From: Tuwongella immobilis
GTDB taxonomy: Bacteria; Planctomycetota; Planctomycetia; Gemmatales; Gemmataceae
Reading direction: 5' to 3'
NCBI RefSeq assembly: GCF_901538355.1
Contig: NZ_LR593887.1
Span: forward strand, 1,340,920-1,404,919
Length of the DNA stretch: 64,000 bases
Shown: positions 43,972 through 51,561 of the stretch, in pieces
Layout of the letters: each line of letters opens with the position of its first letter
Numbering within the stretch: position 1 is the stretch's first letter
Translations under genes and position numbers: made by a program
The notes under the pieces: model-generated
Database searches by the model: none
What the model was told of the DNA's origin: nothing
The model's input: the letters and a program-made list of their open reading frames with translations, nothing else

Positions 43972-45693
43972 TTAGTGGGCCGGGGCTTCCGCGCCGACCA
44001 TCGCCCGCACGGTGTCCATGCCCAAGCGAGCGCAGAATCCGCCGAAGCCTTCACCGGGTTGCCGTTCCGCTTTGAAGCGTTCCAGCAACGGCTTGAGCGT
44101 GGGGATAATCTGATCCCGCAGCACCAAGTCCTTCAGGATGAAGTTGAGTCGATCGCCCAGCGTACCACCGCCAACATAGACGGTGTATTTTTCGCCGGAA
44201 CGTCCAACCAAGCCGATGTCGCTGTTGTACGGGCGAGCGCAACCGTTGGGGCAGCCGGTCATGCGGATGCTGATGGCTTCATCGCCCAGGCCCATCTCGG
44301 CCAGTTCCTTCTCGAAGGTGTCGATGAGCGCGGGCAAGGCCCGTTCGGATTCGCTGATCGCCAGGCTGCAGGTCGGAATGGCCGGGCAGGCCATGCTGAA
44401 CTTGCGCAGGACCGACAGCGTTTCCGGACGCGGAATGCCATATTCGGCCAGCTTGCTATCGATGGCCGCACGATTGGCGGTCTCGATGTTGCACAGCAGC
44501 ACGTCTTGCTGCGGGGTAATGCGGACATCGGTTTGGAAGGTGGCGACGATGTCTCGCAGGCCGGAACGCAGGCGCATCTGGTCTTCGTCTTTGATGCGTC
44601 CGTTCTGAATGCTCAGGCCCAGGAACCACTTGCCGTCGCCTTGCGGCTGCCAGCCGTGGTGGAGATCCACACCGGTGATCGGGGCATCTTTGGGGAGCAC
44701 CAGCGGGAAGGGGAGGTATCCCGCGAGCACTTCGCGGAACTTCTCAACGCCCCAATCGGCGACCAGATACTTGATGCGGGCGCGCTTGCGGTCGCCCCGG
44801 TTGCCATGATCGCGATACAGTTTGACGACGGCTTCCGCGGCGGCGACGACTTGATCCGGCGTGGCAAAGCAGATGCCCTTGCTGAGCACCGCAAAGGTTT
44901 CCGGCTTGCCGACCGTGCGACCGAACCCACCACCCACCATGACGTTATAGCCAATCGGCTTGCCGTCTTCGACGATGGCCAGGAATCCCAAATCTTGGGC
45001 GTAGATGTCGACGCAGTTGTCGTTGGGCAGCGAGAAGCCGATCTTGAATTTTCGCGGCAAAAAGACTTTGCCGTAGATCGGCTCGAATTCTTCCGCGCCG
45101 TCACCCCCGGCGACATGCTCGCCATTGAGCCACACATCGAAGTAGCCTTTGGTGCGTGGGGCGAGATGCTCGGCGATGGCGTCGCAAAGCTGATTCATTT
45201 GATTGCGGACCGGATCGTTGACGAACGGTGCCGGGCAGCTCATGACGTTGCGGTTGATGTCGCCGCATGCGCCGAGCGTGGAGAGCAGCGTTTCGTTGAT
45301 GCCAACGATGGTCGGCTTCAGGTTCGCTTTGAGAATTCCGTGGAGCTGAATCGATTGCCGCGTGGTCAAGCGGAGCGTGCCGTTGGCCAGTTCGCCGGCA
45401 ATGCGGTCCATGTCGAGATACTGCTTGGCGGTCATTCGGCCACCGGGCAGCTTCAATCGAATCATGAACATGTAGTGTTTGCCCACGCCGGCTTTGGCGC
45501 GATTCTTTCGGGCGTCGCGGTCTTCTTGCTGGTAGCTGCCGTGGAATTTCAGGAGCTGTTTGTTCTCTTCACTGAGATGATCCAGTTCCGGATTCGCCAA
45601 TTCCTCGGCAATCGTCCCTCGCAGGAAGCGGCTCGACTCTTTGATTCCCTCGACCGGAGAGAGTTTGGTCGGGGTGGTACTCTCGCTCGACAT
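43972..45693 (-). CDS. cysI: assimilatory sulfite reductase hemoprotein (siroheme/4Fe-4S)
   Basis: 573 aa. LTTRQSIQLHGI (siroheme-binding Arg region), DINRNVMSCPAPF, then the four Fe-S/siroheme cysteines in FSMACPAIPTCSLA and RMTGCPNGCARPYNSDIGLVG. Reduces sulfite to sulfide by six electrons; the reductant (ferredoxin or a flavoprotein CysJ) is not encoded nearby. ATG 45693 has GAAGGA nine bases upstream; an ATG three codons earlier is too close to it. Confidence 0.94.
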   Translation of the reverse strand: MSSESTTPTKLSPVEGIKESSRFLRGTIAEELANPELDHLSEENKQLLKFHGSYQQEDRDARKNRAKAGVGKHYMFMIRLKLPGGRMTAKQYLDMDRIAGELANGTLRLTTRQSIQLHGILKANLKPTIVGINETLLSTLGACGDINRNVMSCPAPFVNDPVRNQMNQLCDAIAEHLAPRTKGYFDVWLNGEHVAGGDGAEEFEPIYGKVFLPRKFKIGFSLPNDNCVDIYAQDLGFLAIVEDGKPIGYNVMVGGGFGRTVGKPETFAVLSKGICFATPDQVVAAAEAVVKLYRDHGNRGDRKRARIKYLVADWGVEKFREVLAGYLPFPLVLPKDAPITGVDLHHGWQPQGDGKWFLGLSIQNGRIKDEDQMRLRSGLRDIVATFQTDVRITPQQDVLLCNIETANRAAIDSKLAEYGIPRPETLSVLRKFSMACPAIPTCSLAISESERALPALIDTFEKELAEMGLGDEAISIRMTGCPNGCARPYNSDIGLVGRSGEKYTVYVGGGTLGDRLNFILKDLVLRDQIIPTLKPLLERFKAERQPGEGFGGFCARLGMDTVRAMVGAEAPAH

Positions 45694-46215
45694 CGTTCCC
45701 ATTCCTTCGCAAAGTCCCGTTACGCAGACCCAGCGCGAGCCTACTCCGGGATATTCTACCAGTTTATAACCCCACGATCATCGGCAACAGGGGGATTCTG
45801 AATCCTGAGAAATTTGATCCCCTCACTCAAGAACGACCAGACAGCCGCAGTCCATTCCAGTTTTTTGTGCAGTACAGAAGTGGACCTGTGCGAACAAGAT
45901 GGACTGTTTTCCCGAAATCGATCCCCAGGCGAACACCATTCATTGCATTTAGCCCATATGTTATGAACACGATTTTGTAGGCGGTTGATCGTGAATTGGT
46001 TGCTCTGACTCAGATTTCTGAATTTCTCCCTCGTTTTTTGTTGGCAAGAGTCTAAAATGTGTTCCAGACGGGATCTTTTTGTTGGTTGAGTTTGTGCTAG
46101 CCAGAACGCGATCGACTCTCTCCCCATCCGCGTTCTAAAATTCTCTCACCCGTCACCACTCCAGACCGTTGTTTGGTCTCCGTTCTTTTTTTATCTGGAT
46201 TCAAGGAGTCGTTGC
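45694..46215. other. 522-base intergenic region
   Basis: No gene supported; an opposite-strand frame at 45756-46127 lacks a start site and any family feature. AT-richer than the neighbours. It holds the promoters of cysI (leftward) and of the second DUF1559 gene. Near the right end, agacc...ggtct (46163-46179) is followed by a run of seven T, an attenuator-like shape 23 bases before the DUF1559 start. Confidence 0.45.
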
Positions 46216-47109
46216 ATGACTCGTCGTAAGGGATTTACCCTCATTGAGTTGCTCGTGGTGATCGCAATTATTGCGATTCTCATTGGATTGTTACTGCCTG
46301 CCGTGCAAAAGGTCCGCGAAGCAGCGGCACGCATGACCTGCAGCAATAACCTCAAACAAATCTCGCTCGCAACACACAGTTTTGAAAGTGCCAATGCCCG
46401 ACTGCCGGCGATGAGCAATCCCGTGGGCAACGGAACCGGGCCGCGCGGTAGCATCATGTATGCGTTGCTGCCGTATATGGAACAAGAGAATCTCTTCCGA
46501 CTGCACGCGGCAGCCAACGGCATCACGCAACCCATTGCTGCCAATAGCATTAAGGCATTTCTTTGCCCATCGGATCCGTTCGCCGGAACGGGCACGGTCA
46601 GCTCGACCGTCAATGGTGTGACCGGGTTATACGGCACCACCAGCTACAATGCCAACTCGGGTCTGTTTAGCACACCGAATAGCAACGGTCGCCCCGATCA
46701 AACCACCTGGAACTGGACGGCACCGAAGTTTGCTACCCTGGTGACGATTCCCGATGGCACCTCGAACACGATCGCCATTACCGAACGCGTCGTCAACGCC
46801 GAAGGGGTGACGGTGGTTCGTGACGTGGCCCCGGAATTTGGCCTCGAAGGATTCCGTTGGAGTGGCCCGTCGTTCGCGAATTATCAAGCGGTCTATCCTG
46901 GTGGGGAGTTCACCTGGTCGTTCCGCGCGCCGCAGATTGGTCGCACCACCGGTCTGATTCGCTGGTATCCCAGCTCGGCACACACCGGCGCGATTCTCTG
47001 CGGGCTGATGGACGGCAGCGTTCGCACCATCAATACCAGCGTGAGCGTCGATACCTTCTGGCGTGCCTGCCGTCCGGATGACGGGGCGGTCCTCGGGGCC
47101 GATTGGTGA
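46216..47109 (+). CDS. DUF1559 (H-X9-DG) pseudopilin-like protein 2
   Basis: 297 aa, same design as the protein at 38743: [20 protein letters not shown] after a short leader, [25 protein letters not shown], and the C-terminal [23 protein letters not shown] before ATG 46216. A lipoprotein gene follows 90 bases downstream. Confidence 0.95.
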   Translation: MTRRKGFTLIELLVVIAIIAILIGLLLPAVQKVREAAARMTCSNNLKQISLATHSFESANARLPAMSNPVGNGTGPRGSIMYALLPYMEQENLFRLHAAANGITQPIAANSIKAFLCPSDPFAGTGTVSSTVNGVTGLYGTTSYNANSGLFSTPNSNGRPDQTTWNWTAPKFATLVTIPDGTSNTIAITERVVNAEGVTVVRDVAPEFGLEGFRWSGPSFANYQAVYPGGEFTWSFRAPQIGRTTGLIRWYPSSAHTGAILCGLMDGSVRTINTSVSVDTFWRACRPDDGAVLGADW

Positions 47110-47199
47110 GTCATGGGCCGCGTGCCCGGAATTCAGGGACCGAGTCCTCAGATTTTCGGGCTTCTCACGATTGGGAAAAATCCAATAAGGAACATTCGG

Positions 47200-47553
47200 A
47201 TGCGAGCGATTGCGTTTGCGTTGGTTGCGGGGCTGATGATCGGTTGCAGCGGCGGTTCGACCTCGAACGATGACACCGCAGAATCGATCAACGGCAAAAT
47301 CACCTTCAAAGGCGAGCCGGTCAAAGGGGTGACGCTGATTGTGAAATCCGCCGATGGCAAAGATGCGGGTGGCAGCACCAACGAAGTGGGCGAATACACC
47401 ATCCCCAGCCCGCCGAAGGGGAAACTCGGCTTTATGCTGATTCCGGCAGGCGGAAAAGCTGCATTCCCGGCCAAATACACCAAGGCTGGCAATGATTTGT
47501 CGTTTGATTATCAAGGCGGCAAGCAAACCTTCAATATCGAACTGAAGCCGTAA
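47200..47553 (+). CDS. lipoprotein with carboxypeptidase-regulatory-like beta domain
   Basis: 117 aa. MRAIAFALVAGLMIGCSGG is a lipoprotein signal with lipobox MIGC. The rest resembles the transthyretin/carboxypeptidase-regulatory fold common in planctomycete lipoproteins: ESINGKITFKGEPVKGVTLIV, STNEVGEYTIPSPPKGKLGF and a final strand FNIELKP. AAGGA precedes ATG 47200; the frame extends upstream to 47113 without a signal. Confidence 0.88.
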   Translation: MRAIAFALVAGLMIGCSGGSTSNDDTAESINGKITFKGEPVKGVTLIVKSADGKDAGGSTNEVGEYTIPSPPKGKLGFMLIPAGGKAAFPAKYTKAGNDLSFDYQGGKQTFNIELKP

Positions 47554-47580
47554 TCGCGGTCGGTTCGATGGTCGAAACAT

Positions 47581-47616
47581 TCCCCACGATCCGCAATCGA
47601 TTGCCGATCGTGGGGA
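47581..47616. terminator. bidirectional hairpin terminator
   Basis: Perfect stem TCCCCACGATC/GATCGTGGGGA with a 14-base loop and TTTC to the right, between two convergent genes. Confidence 0.72.
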
Positions 47617-47636
47617 TTTCGGTTTCGCGGCAAAGC

Positions 47637-49091
47637 TTATCCTGCCAACACCTTGCGAATCGCCGCTTCCATCTTGGCCTGACTGCCGGGATCGACCCAG
47701 CACCAATCGGTTAAGTTGCCATCGCGTTCCTGCCACGCCCGTTCAATCGGAATATATCCGGGGCCGCACTCGCCGTAACCAGCCACCAGCAGACGGCCAT
47801 CGCGACGAACCGATTGCGCAAACAATTGGAATTCGACATACGATTCCGCCGGCAGCAGCAGAAACGCCGCCGATCCGCAGTCGAGCAATGGCACATCAAT
47901 CGGTTGTCCCGCTTGGCAGCGTTTCAGCCAACTCAGTCCCAACGCGGCGAGACATTGCCCGAACGGCCGGGAATCGTGTTGGATGCGGGCCCGTAATTCC
48001 GATTCGCGGAATTCGCCGCCGCTGCGTGGCGAGAGCGTCAGTGGCACCGAGCGGAATTGCAGCGATTCCAACGGGAATCGTTCGGTCGATTCCCAGGCGA
48101 GTTTCATGCCCGCCGCCAGCCGATCGGCGAGGATCGGTCGATTCATCGCCGCACCGTCATTGTATTTGCCCGCCGTGACGTTGCCGCTACAGCCGGAGCA
48201 ATACAGTTGCAGCGTCTGCGGGGTGGCACTTTGGCGCATTCGCCGGGCCATGCCGACGAAATCCGCCGTCACTTCGCCCTTGCCATAAAACGACATCGGA
48301 TGCGTCGCATAGCCGCTGATCGCAACGATCGCTCGATTTTGGTGCCAAAAACTGAGCGTCTTAACATCCGGGTCAACGGTCCCTTCTTCGGTCGCCCGCA
48401 CCTCGGGATTCCGGGTCGCGCTCGTGCGATCGTGCCGCCAGACGCCGTTGGCATCCCGATAGCGCCGATTCGAGGCCACGCCCACGACTTTGCCTTTGCC
48501 AAAGCCGACGCTGTCAATCGGCTGCCACGCCTTCGCATCCGCCACGGCTTGCCCGACCGCTTTGGCCACCCGTTCGACGACCCGCTCATGAAAATCGAGC
48601 ATGCAAATGCTGCCTTTGGCCTTCGCATCGAGCAGGAATTTCTCGGCGGCCAAATCCGCAATCGGCGTGTCGTGCTGATGCAAACTCATCAGCATCACCC
48701 GTTCGCGTGTCGTGCCAGCCGCCTTCGCCAGCGCTTCCCGCCATCGATCGTAGGCATCGTTGCGAATTTCGCACCAATCGAGTGCGGCGATCACCACGGG
48801 CTTGGAATCAATCCCGCGCAGAACGATTCCGGATGCGAATAATGGGTCGGCCACCGATTTCGCCGGGGCAATGCCGCCACCCATGAGCGCATGTCCCATC
48901 GGCGGCGTGATTTCCGCGCTGAATGGGACCAGCGCAAACTCCTTTGCCGCGGCTCGTGCCGATCCCGGAGCCGCGAGCCAACCCGCCGATACGCCCGCCG
49001 ACACACCCGCCGCTGTGGTCGTCAACCACCGCCGCCGATCGCACGATGACGCCCAAGAACCGTTCGCAACGTCCGTTTCGCTCGTTGACAT
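47637..49091 (-). CDS. Tat-exported neutral/alkaline ceramidase-like protein
   Basis: 484 aa. Twin-arginine-like signal (CDRRRWLTTTAAGVSAGVSA). Body: SAEITPPMGHALMGGG, a planctomycete-typical start of neutral-ceramidase-like proteins, VMLMSLHQHDTP and GYATHPMSFYGKGEVTADFVGMA, which contain probable zinc-binding His and the serine/metal loop, and a late CSGCSGNVTAGKYN. Enzymatic substrate unknown; members of this group are usually called hypothetical or ceramidase-like. Divergent from the P450 gene, 116 bases apart. Confidence 0.78.
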   Translation of the reverse strand: MSTSETDVANGSWASSCDRRRWLTTTAAGVSAGVSAGWLAAPGSARAAAKEFALVPFSAEITPPMGHALMGGGIAPAKSVADPLFASGIVLRGIDSKPVVIAALDWCEIRNDAYDRWREALAKAAGTTRERVMLMSLHQHDTPIADLAAEKFLLDAKAKGSICMLDFHERVVERVAKAVGQAVADAKAWQPIDSVGFGKGKVVGVASNRRYRDANGVWRHDRTSATRNPEVRATEEGTVDPDVKTLSFWHQNRAIVAISGYATHPMSFYGKGEVTADFVGMARRMRQSATPQTLQLYCSGCSGNVTAGKYNDGAAMNRPILADRLAAGMKLAWESTERFPLESLQFRSVPLTLSPRSGGEFRESELRARIQHDSRPFGQCLAALGLSWLKRCQAGQPIDVPLLDCGSAAFLLLPAESYVEFQLFAQSVRRDGRLLVAGYGECGPGYIPIERAWQERDGNLTDWCWVDPGSQAKMEAAIRKVLAG

Positions 49092-49207
49092 GCGCGGAAC
49101 CTCCCAGAGAAATGCGTTCGCCGCAGTGCGGGCGATTCGGTAAGATTTTCGTCACGAAGATGGCTGGCGTGGTTTTGCATCCCTGCTGCATCACAAGGCG
49201 AGATCGG

Positions 49208-50545
49208 ATGACCCTTCGCAAGTCGTTGCCACCCGGGCCCAGCAAGCGCAGCTTGGCCGGTAGTTTACCCGAGTTTATGACCGAACGCTTGGATTTTCTC
49301 ACCCGAATGCGCCACGAATTCGGGCCCATCTGCCAATATCGCTTCGGCCCCAAGCGCATCTGGATGGTCAGCGATCCCGATCTCATCGAAACGGTTCTTG
49401 TTACCGAATATAAGAACGTCATCAAACATTTCGGCGCACGCCATTATCTCCCCGCGCTCGGCAACGGGCTGGTACTTTCCGAGGGCGAGTTCTGGCTTCG
49501 ACAACGGCGCTTGTCCCAACCGGCATTCTCCCGACAGCGCATCCATAGCTACGCTCAGACGATGGTGGATCTTTCCGAGAAATTGCTGGCGACTTGGTAT
49601 CACACCAAACCGGTGGATATTCACGCCGAGATGAGCAATCTGACCAGCGATATTGCTCTCAAGACACTGTTTGACCTAGATGCGCTCGAAGATCGCTCCT
49701 CGTTCACCACGCAACTGCACGACTTATTCGCGCTGCTCAGCCAGCGATTTCGGCAGATCATCAAGCTGCCGTTGTGGATGCCGCTGCCCAGCCATCGACG
49801 GATTCGGGCGGCTCAGGGGCGGCTGGATGCCTTGGTTCGTGGCTTCATCGAACGTGGCCGGCGTCGAACGGCACCGGGAGATGACTTGCTCTCTGCGCTG
49901 CTGCAAGCAACCGACGACGATGGTTCGAGCATGAGCGAACAGCAATTGCTGGACGAGATGAAGACGCTGTATCTCGCAGGGCACGAGACGACAGCGCTGA
50001 CGCTTTCCTGGACGTGGTACTTGCTGGCTCAGTATCCCAACGTGGAGGATCGACTCGCCGACGAATGGAAGCGCGTGTTGCAGAAGCGGAACCCGACGCC
50101 GGAAGATCTGCCGAATCTGCCATACACCGAGGCCGTGCTGACGGAATCGATGCGGCTCTATCCGCCGGTCTATCTGCTGGGGCGAGAGACGATTCGGCCG
50201 ATTGAGCTGGGGGGCTATGCCGTCCCCAAGGGCACCACGATTTTCATGTCGCAATGGGTGATGCACCGCGATGAACGCTATTTCGAGTCGCCGTTGAGCT
50301 TCCGTCCGGAGCGCTGGCTTGACGGCTTGGCCAAGCGCATCCCCAAATACGCCTATTTTCCCTTCGGTGGTGGGCCACGCATCTGCATCGGCAACCACTT
50401 TGCCCAGATGGAAGCGGCGCTGCTGCTCGCCACCATCGGTCAGCGCTACCAATTCACTCACGACGATGCGATGCCGGTGGAGCCGTGGCCGAGTATCACG
50501 TTGATTCCGAATGGCGGAATTCATACCACGCTCAAACGTCGCTAA
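49208..50545 (+). CDS. cytochrome P450
   Basis: 445 aa. I-helix AGHETTALTLSW, K-helix ESMRLYPP (ExxR), a PERF-like FRPERW, and heme-binding FPFGGGPRICIGNHFA with the cysteine ligand. Bacterial soluble monooxygenase, close in layout to the CYP4/CYP102-like or fatty-acid type. The redox partner is not adjacent. ATG 49208 is chosen; the frame is open to 48923 without homology. Confidence 0.95.
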   Translation: MTLRKSLPPGPSKRSLAGSLPEFMTERLDFLTRMRHEFGPICQYRFGPKRIWMVSDPDLIETVLVTEYKNVIKHFGARHYLPALGNGLVLSEGEFWLRQRRLSQPAFSRQRIHSYAQTMVDLSEKLLATWYHTKPVDIHAEMSNLTSDIALKTLFDLDALEDRSSFTTQLHDLFALLSQRFRQIIKLPLWMPLPSHRRIRAAQGRLDALVRGFIERGRRRTAPGDDLLSALLQATDDDGSSMSEQQLLDEMKTLYLAGHETTALTLSWTWYLLAQYPNVEDRLADEWKRVLQKRNPTPEDLPNLPYTEAVLTESMRLYPPVYLLGRETIRPIELGGYAVPKGTTIFMSQWVMHRDERYFESPLSFRPERWLDGLAKRIPKYAYFPFGGGPRICIGNHFAQMEAALLLATIGQRYQFTHDDAMPVEPWPSITLIPNGGIHTTLKRR

Positions 50546-50715
50546 CTTGGACGAGTCGGCCCGCGTTGGCCCGCTGCGGGGGGGCGGAGCGCGAACGCGG
50601 ACCCGTGTCGGAACAGGTCTGACCAAATCGGCGGGCAGTTTCTACAATCATCGGAGTACGCGGGCTGCCGATGGGCAGGGCCGCACTCGCTCTCCCGAGT
50701 GGTATCGGTGATGGA

Positions 50716-51561
50716 ATGATGCGGATTGGCACGCTGGGAATTGTCGGAGTCGGTCTAATCGGCGGCTCCATCGGGTTGGCCGCACGCGAACGAGGCATCG
50801 CCCAACGGGTGATCGGCATCGGCCGGCAAACCAGCAGCCTCCAACAAGCGTTGGATCTCGGATTAATTACCGAATTCACCACCGATCTGGTCGCAGGCGG
50901 ATCGCAAGCCGATCTGACAGTCTTTTGCACGCCGGTCGATTTGATCGGCCCGCAAGTGCGGCAGTTGGCCCCGCATCTGAAGCCGGGCACGATTCTGACC
51001 GACGCTGGCTCGACCAAGGAACGCATTGTTCAAGCTGTGGAAGGCATTTTGCCGCAAGGGGTTGCGTTCATTGGCTCGCATCCGCTGGCCGGGTCGCATC
51101 GGCGCGGTCCCGATGCGGCGAAGGCTGATTTGTTCTGCAATCGTTTGACGATTCTGACGCCGACGCCTACGAGTGATCCGCACGCCCTAGCGACGCTGAC
51201 CGAATTCTGGCAAGCGCTGGGTTCGCGGGTGCAATTGCTAGATGCCGCCACCCATGATCGCGCGCTGGGCACGACGAGTCATTTGCCGCATGCCGTCGCG
51301 TCGGCGCTGGCCAGTGTGTTGCCCGAAGCGTGGCAACCGCTTACCGCCACGGGGTTTCGGGATACGACTCGGCTGGCGGCGGCCGATCCGACCTTGTGGA
51401 CTGCGATTTTTCGAGAAAATCAGGATGCCGTTCGGGACGCTCTCGATCGCTTCGAGGCGGCCCTGGCTACATTTCGACAGTTGCTCGCCCATGATGACGC
51501 CGATGCGCTGCATCAGTGGCTGACCAACGCAAAGCAGGTGCGTGATGCTCTGGGAAGTTGA
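50716..51561 (+). CDS. tyrA: prephenate dehydrogenase
   Basis: 281 aa. NAD-binding IGTLGIVGVGLIGGSIGLAA at the N-terminus, TPVDLIGPQV, DAGSTKERIV, and the prephenate-site segment FIGSHPLAGSHRRGPDAA, followed by TSHLPHAVASALAS. Makes 4-hydroxyphenylpyruvate for tyrosine. Two adjacent ATGs (50716 and 50719) are possible. The TGA overlaps purL by 17 bases. Confidence 0.93.
   Translation: MMRIGTLGIVGVGLIGGSIGLAARERGIAQRVIGIGRQTSSLQQALDLGLITEFTTDLVAGGSQADLTVFCTPVDLIGPQVRQLAPHLKPGTILTDAGSTKERIVQAVEGILPQGVAFIGSHPLAGSHRRGPDAAKADLFCNRLTILTPTPTSDPHALATLTEFWQALGSRVQLLDAATHDRALGTTSHLPHAVASALASVLPEAWQPLTATGFRDTTRLAAADPTLWTAIFRENQDAVRDALDRFEAALATFRQLLAHDDADALHQWLTNAKQVRDALGS

Noticed and set aside
43861-45801. 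646-codon plus-strand open frame opposite cysI
   Set aside because: Antisense shadow of sulfite reductase, whose motifs are complete on the minus strand.
45756-46127. 123-codon minus-strand frame in the intergenic region
   Set aside because: Low-complexity composition, no start site, no family resemblance, divergent promoters expected here.
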